This document shows, piece by piece, positions 43,475 to 53,950 of a stretch of DNA of 64,000 bases. The notes below the pieces were generated by a model, which saw nothing but the letters and a program-made list of their open reading frames with translations, was not told the origin of the DNA and searched no databases. Position 1 is the stretch's first letter; each line of letters starts with the position of its first letter. Source of the stretch: Bradyrhizobium sp. MOS002 (GTDB lineage Bacteria > Pseudomonadota > Alphaproteobacteria > Rhizobiales > Xanthobacteraceae); the NCBI RefSeq assembly GCF_003020115.1, contig NZ_PYFX01000001.1:62001-126000 (forward strand), written 5' to 3'. The position numbers and the translations under genes were made by a program.

Positions 43475-43651
43475 CTTGGGAAAGGTTTGAGGGAATGACA
43501 GATTGTGGCCGCACTTTGCGGCAATCTCAACCCGCCGGCCCGCATGGCTCGTGCTACATTCGATGCACGGCGTTGGTCTTGAGTCGGATCGATCAGGGGC
43601 CACGATCCATTTGCGAGGCCCGACAACACCCGAATTGCCCTGGGGAGAGCA

Positions 43652-43948
43652 ATGTTTTCATTCAGCGACCTGTTTCAATGGGACCGCTTCATCACGCCGA
43701 CGATCATCAAGACCTTCTACTGGCTGGTGATCGCGCTGATCTGCCTGTTCGGCCTCTCCGGCATTTTCTCAGGCCTCGCGATGATGGCGATCAGCCCGTT
43801 CGGCGGCTTCCTGATGCTGCTGTCGTCGATCGCGAGCGTCGTCGTCGGGATCGTGTTCTCGCGCATCATCGCGGAGCTGATCCTGATCATCTTCCGCATC
43901 AACGAGCATCTCGGCGCGATCAGGGATCAGGGCGGCGGGTTGCGGTGA
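43652..43948 (+). CDS. DUF4282 domain-containing membrane protein (98 aa)
   Basis: A 98-aa protein with two hydrophobic helices (LVIALICLFGLSGIFSGLAM and FLMLLSSIASVVVGIVFS) and a C-terminal amphipathic part (RIIAELILIIFRINEHL). This is the DUF4282 layout. GGGGAGAG precedes the ATG. Function unknown, thought to be envelope-related. Confidence 0.87.
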   Translation: MFSFSDLFQWDRFITPTIIKTFYWLVIALICLFGLSGIFSGLAMMAISPFGGFLMLLSSIASVVVGIVFSRIIAELILIIFRINEHLGAIRDQGGGLR

Positions 43949-43972
43949 GGCAAGCACCGGCGCCGTAGTGGC

Positions 43973-44061
43973 GTAGGGTGGGTTAGCCAAAGGCGTAACC
44001 CACCAACTTCGTTCGGCAAACGAGGACGCATGGTGGGTTACGCTTCGCTAACCCACCCTAC
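43973..44061. repeat. Dispersed inverted repeat, type B, copy 2
   Basis: An 89-bp element, ends GTAGGGTGGGTTAGC and GCTAACCCACCCTAC, inner GCGTAACCCACCAACTTCG / ATGGTGGGTTACGC. Shares its design and most of its sequence with 13099-13213. Lies between convergent DUF4282 and ychF genes. Confidence 0.87.
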
Positions 44062-44076
44062 GAATCTATCGAGATC

Positions 44077-45174
44077 TTACGTATTGAACCTGAAATGCAT
44101 CACGTCGCCGTCGGCGACGACGTATTCCTTGCCTTCGAGGCGGAGCTTGCCGGCATCGCGGGCGCCGGCTTCGCCGCCCAGCGCGACGTAGTCCTCATAC
44201 GCGATGGTCTCGGCGCGGATGAAACCCTTCTCGAAGTCGGTGTGGATCACACCGGCCGCGCCCGGCGCCTTGGTGCCGCGATAGATGGTCCAGGCGCGCG
44301 CTTCCTTCGGGCCCACCGTGAAATAGGTGATGAGGTCGAGCAGCGTGTAGCCGGCGCGGATCAGGCGATCGAGGCCGGCCTCTTCGAGGCCCAGCGTCTC
44401 CAGGAAGTCGGCGCGTTCGTCACGTGAGATGGTGGCGATCTCGGATTCGATTTTTGCCGAGATGACGACGGCAATGGCGCCTTCCTTGGCAGCCTGGTCC
44501 TGCACCGCCTTCGAGAACGAATTGCCTGATGCGGCCGAGCCTTCCTCGACGTTGCAGACGTAGAGCACGGGCTTGGAGGACAGCAGGCCGAGCATCCCGA
44601 AGGCGCGCTCTTCCTCGGCCTTGCGTTCGACGAGACGCGCGGGCTTGCCCTCGCGCAGCAGCACCAGGGTGCGATTGACGAGGTCGAGCTGCTCCTTGGC
44701 GTCCTTGTCGTTGCCCTTGGCCTTCTTGGACAAATTGTCGACGCGCTTTTCGAGGCTGTCGAGATCGGCGAGCATCAGCTCGGTCTCGATGGTCTCGATG
44801 TCGGCGAGCGGGGCGATCTTGCCCTCGACATGGGTGATGTCGGAATCCTCGAAGCAGCGCACGACATGCGCGATGGCGTCCGTCTCGCGGATGTTGGCGA
44901 GGAACTGGTTGCCGAGGCCTTCACCCTTGGACGCACCGCGCACGAGGCCGGCGATGTCCACGAAGGTCAGCCGGGTCGGGATGATCTGGCCCGACTTGGC
45001 GATCGCTGCGAGCTTATCGAGCCGCGGATCCGGCACAGCGACCTCGCCGACATTCGGCTCGATCGTGCAGAACGGATAGTTCGCCGCCTGCGCCGCGGCC
45101 GTCTCGGTCAGCGCGTTGAACAAGGTCGATTTGCCGACATTGGGCAATCCGACGATCCCGCATTTAAATCCCAC
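44077..45174 (-). CDS. ychF: Redox-regulated ATPase YchF (Obg family)
   Basis: A 365-aa ribosome-associated P-loop ATPase. G1 [14 protein letters not shown] (from residue 8), switch region [17 protein letters not shown], and NVEE in place of NKxD, which is why YchF prefers ATP to GTP. A coiled-coil insert and a C-terminal TGS domain ([15 protein letters not shown]) follow. The start codon is GTG. It is the last gene of rplY-pth-ychF; the pth stop is only 5 nt from its start. Roles in translation and oxidative-stress control are known for the family. Confidence 0.96.
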   Translation of the reverse strand: MGFKCGIVGLPNVGKSTLFNALTETAAAQAANYPFCTIEPNVGEVAVPDPRLDKLAAIAKSGQIIPTRLTFVDIAGLVRGASKGEGLGNQFLANIRETDAIAHVVRCFEDSDITHVEGKIAPLADIETIETELMLADLDSLEKRVDNLSKKAKGNDKDAKEQLDLVNRTLVLLREGKPARLVERKAEEERAFGMLGLLSSKPVLYVCNVEEGSAASGNSFSKAVQDQAAKEGAIAVVISAKIESEIATISRDERADFLETLGLEEAGLDRLIRAGYTLLDLITYFTVGPKEARAWTIYRGTKAPGAAGVIHTDFEKGFIRAETIAYEDYVALGGEAGARDAGKLRLEGKEYVVADGDVMHFRFNT

Positions 45175-45179
45175 GAGCG

Positions 45180-45785
45180 TTAATCCTTGCCGTTGTCGTC
45201 CTTGGTCAAAAATCCCTTCGCCTGCATGGCGAGGTGCACCCTGTTGGCGAAGGTCGCGTCCGTGCCTTTGGCAACCAGTGCCGCGTGCTCGGCTACCGCG
45301 TCGCAGAGCGTCGCCACCCAGTCGTTGTCGGCTTTGGCGAAGTCCGACAGCACGTGGCCGTGCACCAATTCCTTGACGCCGGGATGACCGATGCCAAGCC
45401 GCACCCGGCGGTACTCGTTGCCGATATGGGCGGAGATCGAGCGCAGGCCGTTATGGCCGGCGATACCGCCGCCGATCTTCACCCGCACCTTGCCCGGCGG
45501 CAATTCGAGCTCGTCATGGAATACGGTGACGTCGCCCGGCGCGATCTTGAAGAAGCTTGCCGCTTCCTGAACGCTGCGGCCGGACTCGTTCATGTAGGTC
45601 ATCGGCTTGAGCAGGATCACGCGCTCGGTGCCGAGCGTGCCTTCCGAGGTCTCGCCCTGAAACCTGCGGCGCCAGGGCGCAAAACCATGACGCCGTGCGA
45701 TCTCGTCGACGGCCATGAAGCCGACATTGTGCCGGTTACGTGCGAATTTCGGGCCGGGATTGCCGAGCCCAACAAACAGTCGCAT
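45180..45785 (-). CDS. pth: Peptidyl-tRNA hydrolase
   Basis: Releases tRNA from prematurely dropped peptidyl-tRNA. 201 aa, normal length. Catalytic residues are N9 (VGLGNPG), H19 (RNRHNVGF) and D in [10 protein letters not shown]. The tail is longer than in E. coli (to about 201) and ends ...[10 protein letters not shown]. Sits between rplY and ychF, the arrangement found in most alphaproteobacteria. Confidence 0.97.
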   Translation of the reverse strand: MRLFVGLGNPGPKFARNRHNVGFMAVDEIARRHGFAPWRRRFQGETSEGTLGTERVILLKPMTYMNESGRSVQEAASFFKIAPGDVTVFHDELELPPGKVRVKIGGGIAGHNGLRSISAHIGNEYRRVRLGIGHPGVKELVHGHVLSDFAKADNDWVATLCDAVAEHAALVAKGTDATFANRVHLAMQAKGFLTKDDNGKD

Positions 45786-45843
45786 GACGCGGCGCGCCCC
45801 TCGCTCGGCGCGCGGTCAGGGACCGCGCGCCAGCTTTGAGAGA

Positions 45844-46563
45844 TTACTTCTTCTTGTCGCCGCCGGCGGGAGCCTTGGCAGCCGGAGCCTTGGCAGCCGC
45901 TGCCGGAGCAGCAGCACCCGCAGCAGGAGCGGCACCAGCCGCCGGAGCAGCAGCACCCGCAGCAGGAGCAGCAGCCGCGGCCTTCAGCTCTTCGGCGTAG
46001 CCGGACGGCGGCACGATGGTGACGAGGGTCGCGTCCTCGGAGGTCAGCGCCTTCACGCCGGCCGGCAGCTTGATGTCCGAGAGATGCAGCGAGTGACCGA
46101 TTTCGAGCGAACCGACGTCAGCCTCGATGAACTGCGGGATGTTCTCCACGCCGCACTCGAGCTCGATCGCATGCGCAACGATGTTCACGGCGCCGCCGCG
46201 CTTCACGCCGGGCGAACCTTCAGCCTTCACGACGTGCAAGGGAACGCTGATGCGGATGGTGGCGCCTTCGCCGAGCCGCATGAAGTCGACATGGATCGGG
46301 AAGTCCTTGACCGGATCGAGGTGGTAGTCGCGCGGAATCACGCGGTGCTTGTTGCCTTCGAGGTCGATGTCGACCAGCGTGGTCAGGAACCGGCCGGCAA
46401 GGATGCGCGAGCGCAGTTCGCGATCGTCAACCGAGATGGTCAGCGGGGGCTGGTTGTTGCCATAGATCACTCCGGGCACTCTCCCGGCGCGACGCTCAGC
46501 CCGGGCGGCCCCCTTGCCGCTCTTCGGACGTGCGGTCGCCTTCAATTCCTTGACGGTCGCCAT
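45844..46563 (-). CDS. rplY: 50S ribosomal protein L25 (CTC form)
   Basis: A 239-aa L25/Ctc protein that binds 5S rRNA. The N-terminal L25 domain (ELKATARPKSGKGAARAERR, GRVPGVIYG) is followed by the TL5 beta domain (VKDFPIHVDFMRL). The C-terminal ~50 residues are an unusual A/P/G-rich low-complexity tail (AAPAAGAAAPAAGAAP repeats) ending KKK. The corresponding DNA is an imperfect GCAGCACCCGC-type tandem repeat that may vary in length between strains. Heads the rplY-pth-ychF operon, with a hairpin in its leader. Confidence 0.96.
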   Translation of the reverse strand: MATVKELKATARPKSGKGAARAERRAGRVPGVIYGNNQPPLTISVDDRELRSRILAGRFLTTLVDIDLEGNKHRVIPRDYHLDPVKDFPIHVDFMRLGEGATIRISVPLHVVKAEGSPGVKRGGAVNIVAHAIELECGVENIPQFIEADVGSLEIGHSLHLSDIKLPAGVKALTSEDATLVTIVPPSGYAEELKAAAAAPAAGAAAPAAGAAPAAGAAAPAAAAKAPAAKAPAGGDKKK

Positions 46564-46593
46564 AACGTTAAGTCCTTGTTTTTGCAAAAGTTA

Positions 46594-46614
46594 ATGGGCC
46601 GCAGCGCGGCCCAT
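46594..46614 (-). promoter_or_regulatory. Hairpin in the rplY leader
   Basis: ATGGGCCGC and its perfect complement (9 bp) enclose a 3-nt loop, 31 nt before the rplY start. It may be an attenuator or an autoregulatory L25 site. No long T-run follows, so a plain terminator is less likely. Confidence 0.5.
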
Positions 46615-46729
46615 GGCATACGCCGCAGCAAGCCTCCAGGGGTGCGGGGGCTGCGGACGTGGCGGGCTTTTACCCGGAAGACGCGGAAATGACAAGGAGA
46701 ATGGGCTGCCGGGCGTCCCTGAACTGTCG

Positions 46730-46810
46730 GTCATTCCGGGTCGGTCGCGACAGCGATCGAACCCGCTCGAGATTCCGGGTTCGATCGCTGCGCATCGCCC
46801 CGGAATGACG
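46730..46810. repeat. Dispersed inverted repeat, type G
   Basis: GTCATTCCGGGTCGGTCGCG on the left, CGCTGCGCATCGCCCCGGAA with TGACG on the right; inside, GCGATCGAACCCG / CGGGTTCGATCGC. Fragments of the same family occur near 27063 and 50754. Confidence 0.75.
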
Positions 46811-46817
46811 GAAAAGT

Positions 46818-47069
46818 CTACCCGCCGAGCTTGGCCTCCAGCGCCGTGATGCGCGCCTTCAGGGCCTCGTTCTCCTCACGCGCCAGGCGCGCCATGTCCT
46901 TGACCGCCTCGAACTCCTCGCGCTTGACCAGGTCCATGTCGCGCAGGAATTTTTCGGCCTGGGTGCGCATCACCGTGTCGAACTCGCGCTTGACGCCCTG
47001 CGCGGCACCGGCGGCGTCGTTCATCAGGCGGCCGATCTCGTCGAAAAACCGGTTGTTGGTCTGGGTCAT
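46818..47069 (-). CDS. ubiK: Ubiquinone biosynthesis accessory factor UbiK-like
   Basis: An 83-aa member of the YqiC/BMFP family: NNRFFDEIGRLMNDAAGAAQGVKREFDT (in part: RFFDEIGRLMNDAAGAAQG) forms an amphipathic helix, then REEFEAVKDMARLAREENEAL to LEAKLGG is a trimeric coiled coil. UbiK helps assemble ubiquinone-biosynthesis enzymes and binds membranes. ATG 47069 follows CAGGAG. Divergent from the dienelactone hydrolase gene. Confidence 0.85.
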   Translation of the reverse strand: MTQTNNRFFDEIGRLMNDAAGAAQGVKREFDTVMRTQAEKFLRDMDLVKREEFEAVKDMARLAREENEALKARITALEAKLGG

Positions 47070-47238
47070 GTCGGTCTCCTGGCGGCTTTCGATGAACTCT
47101 GCGCGAACGCGCGGGGAGACAATGGCAATCCGATTGGGCCGGTTCAAGGGCCGATCGGCGGTATCCTTGTCATGCCCCGGTTTCCTTGCAATCGTATTCA
47201 ACGTCCCTGCATAAGAAGAATCACAAAAGGCGCTCGAG

Positions 47239-47970
47239 ATGATCGACCAGCAGATCGCGATCCCCACCAAGGACGGTCACACCGCAACCTTCATCAGCTA
47301 TCCCGAACGCGGCGGGCCGTTTCCGGTCATCCTGTTCTACATGGACGCGCCGGCGATCCGCGAAGAGCTGCGCGACATGGCGCGCCGGCTCGCGACATCG
47401 GGCTATTACGTGATGCTGCCGAACCTCTATTACCGCTCCGGCGTGATGGAGCTCGGCGCGCTGCCGGCCGATCCGAACGCGCCGGAGCGCAAGCGCATGT
47501 TCGCGCTGATGGACTCGCTGACGATCCCCATGATCATGGACGACACGAGGGCGCTGCTCACCTATGCCGAGGGCCAGGCGGCCGCCAACACCAAACTGAT
47601 CGGCACCGTCGGCTACTGCATGAGCGGCCGCTACGCCGTCAACGCCGCCACGCATTTTCCCGATTGCGTCAAGGCCGCGGCCTCGGTCTACGGCACGAAG
47701 CTCGCAACCGACCAGGACGACAGCCCGCATCTCGCGGCAGCCAAGACCAAGGCTGAACTCTACTTCGCCTGCGCCGAGACTGACATCTACGCGCCCGCCG
47801 AGATCATCGAGAAGGTCAAGCAGGGCATGAGCGGCGCCAAAGCCGAGGTCGAGATCTATCCCGGCACCCATCACGGCTTCGCGTTCCCCAAGCGTCCGGT
47901 CTATCACCGCGACGCCGCCGAGCGGCATTGGGAGCGCCTGCTGGCGCTCTATCGCCGCAATCTCGTCTAG
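47239..47970 (+). CDS. Dienelactone hydrolase family protein
   Basis: A 243-aa alpha/beta hydrolase. The nucleophile is C127 in [15 protein letters not shown]; the acid is in [12 protein letters not shown] and the base in [11 protein letters not shown]. That C-D-H set is typical of dienelactone hydrolases, which open chlorocatechol-pathway dienelactones, though many members have other esterase roles. No chlorocatechol genes are nearby. It is followed 14 bp later by lgt, so cotranscription is likely. Confidence 0.9.
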   Translation: MIDQQIAIPTKDGHTATFISYPERGGPFPVILFYMDAPAIREELRDMARRLATSGYYVMLPNLYYRSGVMELGALPADPNAPERKRMFALMDSLTIPMIMDDTRALLTYAEGQAAANTKLIGTVGYCMSGRYAVNAATHFPDCVKAAASVYGTKLATDQDDSPHLAAAKTKAELYFACAETDIYAPAEIIEKVKQGMSGAKAEVEIYPGTHHGFAFPKRPVYHRDAAERHWERLLALYRRNLV

Positions 47971-47984
47971 ACATAGAAGGTGCG

Positions 47985-48830
47985 ATGCCCTTTCTGCTCA
48001 TCGACTTTCCCGCCTTCAAGCCGATTGCGATCGAGATCGGTCCGTTCGCAATCCGCTGGTATGCGCTGGCCTATATCTGCGGCATCGTGTTCGGCTGGCT
48101 CTATGCGCGCTCGCTCCTGAAGAAAGAACGCCTGTGGGGCGGCCCGGCGCCGATGTCGCTGGTGCAGATCGACGACTTCATTCTGTGGGTCACGCTCGGC
48201 ATCATCCTGGGCGGCCGCACCGGCTATGTGCTGTTCTACAATCTGCCCTTCTTCATCGATCATCCCGCCGCGATCTTCAGGCTGTGGGAAGGCGGTATGT
48301 CCTTCCACGGCGGCTTCCTAGGCTGCGTCGTGGCGGTGATGTGGTTCGCCTATCGCAACGGCATCTCGATCCTGTCGCTGGGCGACATCACCACCGCAGT
48401 CGCCCCGGTCGGATTGCTGCTCGGCCGCATCGCCAATTTCATCAATGGCGAATTGTGGGGTCGCGCCGCCGACCCGGAGCTGCCCTGGGCGATGATCTTC
48501 CCCAACGATCCCACCCAGCTGCCGCGCCATCCGAGCCAGCTCTACGAGGCCGGCATGGAGGGCATTTTGCTATTCGCGGCCCTCGCGATCATGATCCGCT
48601 TCGGCGCCCTGAAGCGGCCGGGCATGATCCTCGGCGCCTTCATCCTGATCTATGGCTTGAGCCGGATCGCCGGCGAGCATTTCCGCGAACCGGACGCCCA
48701 GCTCGGCTTCCTCTGGGGCGGATTAACCATGGGCATGCTGTTGTCGATCCCGATGCTTATTGTAGGCGGCATACTTATTGTATTGGCAGTGAGGCGCGGT
48801 GCGCCCGAGCCCGCAGGGGCTATTCGTTAA
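47985..48830 (+). CDS. lgt: Prolipoprotein diacylglyceryl transferase
   Basis: A 281-aa inner-membrane enzyme that moves diacylglycerol from phosphatidylglycerol to the lipobox cysteine, the first step of lipoprotein maturation. Seven helices. Signatures: HGGFLGC (catalytic His region), [14 protein letters not shown] (the Lgt signature), and HPSQLYEA. Alphaproteobacterial form. The ATG at 47985 is chosen over the open frame upstream. Start of the lgt-midA-pgeF run. Confidence 0.96.
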   Translation: MPFLLIDFPAFKPIAIEIGPFAIRWYALAYICGIVFGWLYARSLLKKERLWGGPAPMSLVQIDDFILWVTLGIILGGRTGYVLFYNLPFFIDHPAAIFRLWEGGMSFHGGFLGCVVAVMWFAYRNGISILSLGDITTAVAPVGLLLGRIANFINGELWGRAADPELPWAMIFPNDPTQLPRHPSQLYEAGMEGILLFAALAIMIRFGALKRPGMILGAFILIYGLSRIAGEHFREPDAQLGFLWGGLTMGMLLSIPMLIVGGILIVLAVRRGAPEPAGAIR

Positions 48831-48851
48831 TTCCTTTTGAGAAGATAGGCC

Positions 48852-49970
48852 GTGACCGACCAGCCGTTACTCGACGAGATCAAGGCGCTGATCAAATCCT
48901 CAGGCCCCATGCCGGTCTGGCGGTACATGGAACTGTGCCTGATGCATCCGCGCTATGGCTATTACGTCTCGCGCGATCCATTGGGACGAGAAGGCGACTT
49001 CACCACCGCGCCCGAGGTCAGCCAGATGTTCGGCGAGCTCTTGGGCCTGTGGACCGCCTCGGTGTGGAAGCAGATGGGCTCGCCGCAATTCCTGCGGCTG
49101 ATCGAGCTCGGTCCCGGCCGCGGCACCATGATGGCCGATGCGCTACGTGCGCTCCGCGTGCTGCCGCCGCTTTACCAGGCGCTCCATATCCACATGGTCG
49201 AGGTCAATCCGGTCCTGCGCGAGCGGCAGAGTGCGACGCTGTCGGGCGTGCGCAACATCGCCTGGCACGACCGCATCGACGACGTGCCTGAGGGACCGAG
49301 CATTATCCTCGCCAACGAATATTTCGACGTGCTGCCGATCCACCAGATGGTCCGTCACGAGAACGGCTGGCACGAGCGCGTGATCGAGGTCGACGCCAAC
49401 GGAAAACTTCAATTCGGCGCGGCGGCCGAGCCGACGCCGCGCTTCGAGGTGCTGCTGCCGCCTCTGGTGCGCGCCGCGCCCGTCGGGGCCGTGTTCGAAT
49501 GGCGGCCCGATGCGGAGATCATGAAGCTCGCCAGCCGCGTGCGCGACCAGGACGGCGCGGCGCTGATCATCGATTACGGCCATCTGCGCAGCGATGCCGG
49601 CGACACCTTCCAGGCGATCGCGCGCCACACCTTCACCGATCCCCTGAAGGCGCCGGGCCAGGCCGACGTCACGGCCCATGTCGACTTCCAGGCGCTCGCG
49701 CGCGGGGCGGAGGACGTCGGCGCCCGCGTGCACGGGCCGGTGACGCAGGGCGATTTCCTCAAACGCGTCGGCATCGAGACCCGTGCCGCCGCCTTGATGC
49801 AGAAGGCGGCGCCTGACGTCGCCACCGACATTTCGATCGCGCTGAAGCGACTGACCGAAACCGGGCGTAGCGGCATGGGCTCGATGTTCAAGGTGCTCGG
49901 CATTTCCGAGCCGCGGCTGACGGGTATCGCCGGCCTGAGCGATCTCGAACGCGCCGGAGACGGTTCATGA
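48852..49970 (+). CDS. SAM-dependent methyltransferase, NDUFAF7/MidA family
   Basis: A 372-aa class I methyltransferase. SAM motif LIELGPGRGTMMADALR is at about residue 78. The N-terminal YMELCLMHPRYGYYVSRDP and the ANEYFDVLPIHQMVR segment are typical of the family. Mitochondrial NDUFAF7 dimethylates an arginine of complex I subunit NDUFS2 (bacterial NuoD). The bacterial role is inferred from that. Start is GTG. Overlaps the next gene by ATGA; coupled translation. Confidence 0.92.
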   Translation: MTDQPLLDEIKALIKSSGPMPVWRYMELCLMHPRYGYYVSRDPLGREGDFTTAPEVSQMFGELLGLWTASVWKQMGSPQFLRLIELGPGRGTMMADALRALRVLPPLYQALHIHMVEVNPVLRERQSATLSGVRNIAWHDRIDDVPEGPSIILANEYFDVLPIHQMVRHENGWHERVIEVDANGKLQFGAAAEPTPRFEVLLPPLVRAAPVGAVFEWRPDAEIMKLASRVRDQDGAALIIDYGHLRSDAGDTFQAIARHTFTDPLKAPGQADVTAHVDFQALARGAEDVGARVHGPVTQGDFLKRVGIETRAAALMQKAAPDVATDISIALKRLTETGRSGMGSMFKVLGISEPRLTGIAGLSDLERAGDGS

Positions 49971-50734
49971 CGCTTGCCTCCTCGCTGCTGTCCGCCGTGC
50001 CGGGCCTGCGCCACGCCTTCTTCACCCGCGAAGGCGGCGTCTCGGGCGGCATCTATTCCGCGCTGAACGGCGGGCTCGGCTCCAACGACGATCAAGCCCT
50101 TGTCGCGGAGAACCGCCGCCGCATGGCCGAGCATGTCGGCGTCGCACCGGAACGCTTTCTCAGCCTGCACCAGATCCATTCGCCCGACGTCCTCGTCGCC
50201 GACACCCCGTGGCCGAGCGGGCCGCGGCCGAAGGGCGATGCGCTGGTGACGAAGGTGCCCGGCATCGCGCTCGGCGTCTCTACCGCCGATTGCGGACCGG
50301 TGCTGTTCGTCGATCCCAATGCGGGCGTGATCGGCGGCGCGCATGCCGGCTGGAAGGGCGCGCTCACCGGCGTGCTGGAGCAGACCATTTCAGCGATGGA
50401 AAAACTCGGCGCCTCGCGCAGCGGCATCATCGCCGCGATCGGCCCGCTGATCCGCCAGGACAGTTATGAAGTCGGCAACGAGTTCGTGGCGCGTTTCATC
50501 GAGGCGGATGCGGACAACGCCATGTTCTTCATCCCTTCGGTGCGCGAGGGACACGCGATGTTCGACCTCGCCGGCTTCATCCGGAAGCGTCTGGAAGCCG
50601 CGGGTATCCTGATGATCGACGATCTTGGTCTGGACACCTACGCCGACGAGCGCTTCTTCAGCTATCGCCGCTCCGTGCATCGCAAGGAGCCGGATTACGG
50701 CCGCCACGTTCACGCAATCGCGCTCGAAGCGTGA
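49967..50734 (+). CDS. pgeF: Peptidoglycan editing factor PgeF (YfiH, laccase-domain)
   Basis: A 255-aa laccase-domain protein; YfiH/PgeF removes L-Ser from mis-made UDP-MurNAc precursors and some members have purine-nucleoside phosphorylase activity. Zinc/copper-ligand motifs: HQIHSPDV, STADCGPVLF, and GGAHAGWKGAL. The family usually follows midA and lgt in Rhizobiales. Overlaps the midA stop by 4 bp. Confidence 0.92.
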   Translation: MTLASSLLSAVPGLRHAFFTREGGVSGGIYSALNGGLGSNDDQALVAENRRRMAEHVGVAPERFLSLHQIHSPDVLVADTPWPSGPRPKGDALVTKVPGIALGVSTADCGPVLFVDPNAGVIGGAHAGWKGALTGVLEQTISAMEKLGASRSGIIAAIGPLIRQDSYEVGNEFVARFIEADADNAMFFIPSVREGHAMFDLAGFIRKRLEAAGILMIDDLGLDTYADERFFSYRRSVHRKEPDYGRHVHAIALEA

Positions 50735-50847
50735 ACACAAAGGCAACCCCGTGTCATTCCGGGGCGATGCCCGCGCGCGATGACAGTGGCCTGTGGCGCC
50801 CCCGCCCTAGACGTTAATGCGTTTTAACGATATCGCTGCCCTCCATA

Positions 50848-51462
50848 ATGAGGGACGCGTCATTCATCTTGCGCCGCGCGGGTTCGCGCGTGCTGGCGGT
50901 CATGCTGCTGACGGCGGCGGCCGCGCTTGGCGGCTGTGCCGGTGGCGGTGGTGCCGCGAACTCCTATGCGATGGCGCCGAGCGCCGGCTCCGGGGCGACA
51001 GTCGCGTTCGAATCGATCGACGGACCGCCGCCGCAAGTGTTCGACCGCATGGTCGGCGTGCTCGACACCGAATCCAAGCTGCGCAGCCTGTCCGTGGTCT
51101 CCCGCGAGGGGTCGGCTGCCTACCGCGTGCGCAGCTACCTCTCTGCCCAGATCGTGCGCGGCAAGACCGTGATCGCCTGGGTCTGGGACGTCTACGACGC
51201 CAACCAGCAGCGGGCGCTGCGCCTTTCCGGCGAGGAACCGACGGCGGCCAAGGGCGGCCGCGACCCTTGGGGCGCTGCCGACGACCTCGTGCTGCGGAAG
51301 ATCGCCCAGGCCGGATTCAGCGGGCTTTCCAACATGATCAACGGCACGCCGGATGCGCCGGTCTCGGCTCCCGGCTTGCGCGGGCCGGCCGTGGCGAGTG
51401 TGATCCCGGAGGCTCCGGCGGCCGAGATGCCGGCCTCGGCGCTGGGCTATGCCGAGCGATAA
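50848..51462 (+). CDS. Predicted lipoprotein, function unknown (204 aa)
   Basis: A 204-aa protein with a lipobox LGGC (cysteine at residue 30) after a signal peptide (VLAVMLLTAAAA). A YajG/SRPBCC-like beta core is possible: VAFESIDGPPPQVFDRM, SYLSAQIVRGKTVIAWVWDVY. The C-terminus is proline/alanine-rich. Between pgeF and prs on the plus strand. No known domain recalled with confidence. Confidence 0.8.
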   Translation: MRDASFILRRAGSRVLAVMLLTAAAALGGCAGGGGAANSYAMAPSAGSGATVAFESIDGPPPQVFDRMVGVLDTESKLRSLSVVSREGSAAYRVRSYLSAQIVRGKTVIAWVWDVYDANQQRALRLSGEEPTAAKGGRDPWGAADDLVLRKIAQAGFSGLSNMINGTPDAPVSAPGLRGPAVASVIPEAPAAEMPASALGYAER

Positions 51463-51655
51463 CCCCCGCGAAACCACGGCCCCAACTTCCGGCCAAACCG
51501 TTGGCCGGACTCGGGATTTCGCAGGGAAAACGTAGCGTCCCGGGTTGCCATTGCAGCCTCCGGCCTGATATTTCCTCGCCCGTCGTAACCGTGCTTCCAG
51601 TGGGTATTGTTTGATGTTGAACATCGTGTCCAGCAAAGCGCGGGAGGAAGCGTCC

Positions 51656-52609
<954 letters not shown>

Positions 52610-52618
52610 TTTTCTTCT

Positions 52619-52821
52619 TCGCCTCTCCCCGCCTGCGGGGAGAGGCCGGAATTCGAGCGAAGCTTGAATTCCGGGTGAGGGGACTCTCCGCGAGTCTAAC
52701 TCTCACCATCCCCCGGAGACTCCCCCTCACCCCACCCTCTCAGCGTGAGCGAAGCTCGTCGCGGCCCCGCATCCGCCTTCGCCAAGGCTTCGGCGGACAA
52801 GAGCGGGGCGAGGGGGTGAGC
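52619..52821. repeat. Dispersed GC-rich palindromes, type C, copy 4 (double)
   Basis: Two adjacent hairpin regions: CGCCTCTCCCCGCCTGCGGG with GAGAGGCC, then TCCCCCTCACCCCACCCTCT with GGGGCGAGGGGGTGAG. This fills most of the gene-free region 52610-52921 between prs and the metallopeptidase gene; nothing else is seen. Confidence 0.72.
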
Positions 52822-52921
52822 GCTCCTTGCGCCCCTTACGACGCGGGCCTTGCGGGTTGTTGCCAACGACCGCCCATGACATCATCCGAATCCCGAGTCA
52901 TCTCTGCCCTCTGGATGCCCG

Positions 52922-53950
52922 ATGCCACGCCGGAAATTTGCCTGGGAGAAGCTGTCGGATGACGAGTTGCTCAAGCAACGCCTCTCCAGCCTGAGGGTTA
53001 CGGTCGAAGGCACTTGGCTCGAGGGCTGCGTCAGCACGCTCTATGAGGAGCTGGAAGAACGGGATATCCGGCTGCGGCCGCACACATGGATGTCGAGCGA
53101 ATGGTTCAGTCCGGGCGGCGTTCCCGGCATCGCCATTCCGTTCTATCTCGCTCATCCCCGCCTGATGAAGCTCGAGAAGAAGATGATGTTCGACGTCGAG
53201 GGCGGAACCTGGCGCGAGTGCATGGCCATCCTCCGTCACGAGGCAGGCCACGCCATTCAGCACGGCTACCAGCTGCAGCGCCGTCGGCGTTGGCAGCAAC
53301 TGTTCGGCCCGTCGTCGAAACACTACCCGCGCTATTACCGGCCCAATCCGGCCAGCAGGCGTTACGTCCAGCATCTGCGGCTGTGGTATGCGCAGAGCCA
53401 CCCGGACGAGGATTTCGCCGAGACCTTTGCGGTGTGGCTGCGGCCGCGCTCGAACTGGCGGACGCGATATGCCGGCTGGCCGGCACTGAAGAAGCTCGAA
53501 TATGTCGACGAGCTGATGGGCGAGATCGCGGGAAAGCGGCCGCTGATCACGACGCGGGATCGTGTCGATACGCTGGGTCGGCTCAGCCAGACGCTCGAAG
53601 ACCACTACAAGAAGAAGCAGGCGTTCTACGCCTTTACGCCCCCCAAGACCTACGATCGCGATCTCTCCCGGCTGTTTTCAGCCGATCCACGGCATCACCG
53701 CTCAAAGCCGGCTGCGGCGCTGATCAGGCGCCATCGTGCCCAGATCAGGCAATTGGTCTCGCGATGGACCGGCGAGAATCAGCTTACGCTCGATGCCGTG
53801 CTCGACGAGATGATCTCTCGCTGCCGCGAGCTAGACCTGCGCGCCGTCGGCCCCGAACCGAAGCTTGTTCTCGATTTCACCGTCCTCGTGACCGCCAAGA
53901 CGATGCACACCATGTTTGGCCCGTCTCGGCGAAAATGGATCGCGCTATGA
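52922..53950 (+). CDS. Putative zinc metallopeptidase (HExxH), coupled to an ATP-grasp gene
   Basis: A 342-aa soluble protein. Zinc-binding motif HEAGH at residues 106-110 (ILRHEAGHAIQHGYQ). A probable third ligand, E167, lies in HPDEDFAETFAVWL. The spacing resembles the putative zinc-binding metallopeptidase family rather than thermolysin. The C-terminal ~130 residues are helical and basic, without a known domain. The last bases overlap the ATP-grasp start (ATGA), so the two products are made together. A role in trimming a peptide that the ligase extends is inferred. No signal peptide: cytosolic. Confidence 0.75.
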   Translation: MPRRKFAWEKLSDDELLKQRLSSLRVTVEGTWLEGCVSTLYEELEERDIRLRPHTWMSSEWFSPGGVPGIAIPFYLAHPRLMKLEKKMMFDVEGGTWRECMAILRHEAGHAIQHGYQLQRRRRWQQLFGPSSKHYPRYYRPNPASRRYVQHLRLWYAQSHPDEDFAETFAVWLRPRSNWRTRYAGWPALKKLEYVDELMGEIAGKRPLITTRDRVDTLGRLSQTLEDHYKKKQAFYAFTPPKTYDRDLSRLFSADPRHHRSKPAAALIRRHRAQIRQLVSRWTGENQLTLDAVLDEMISRCRELDLRAVGPEPKLVLDFTVLVTAKTMHTMFGPSRRKWIAL

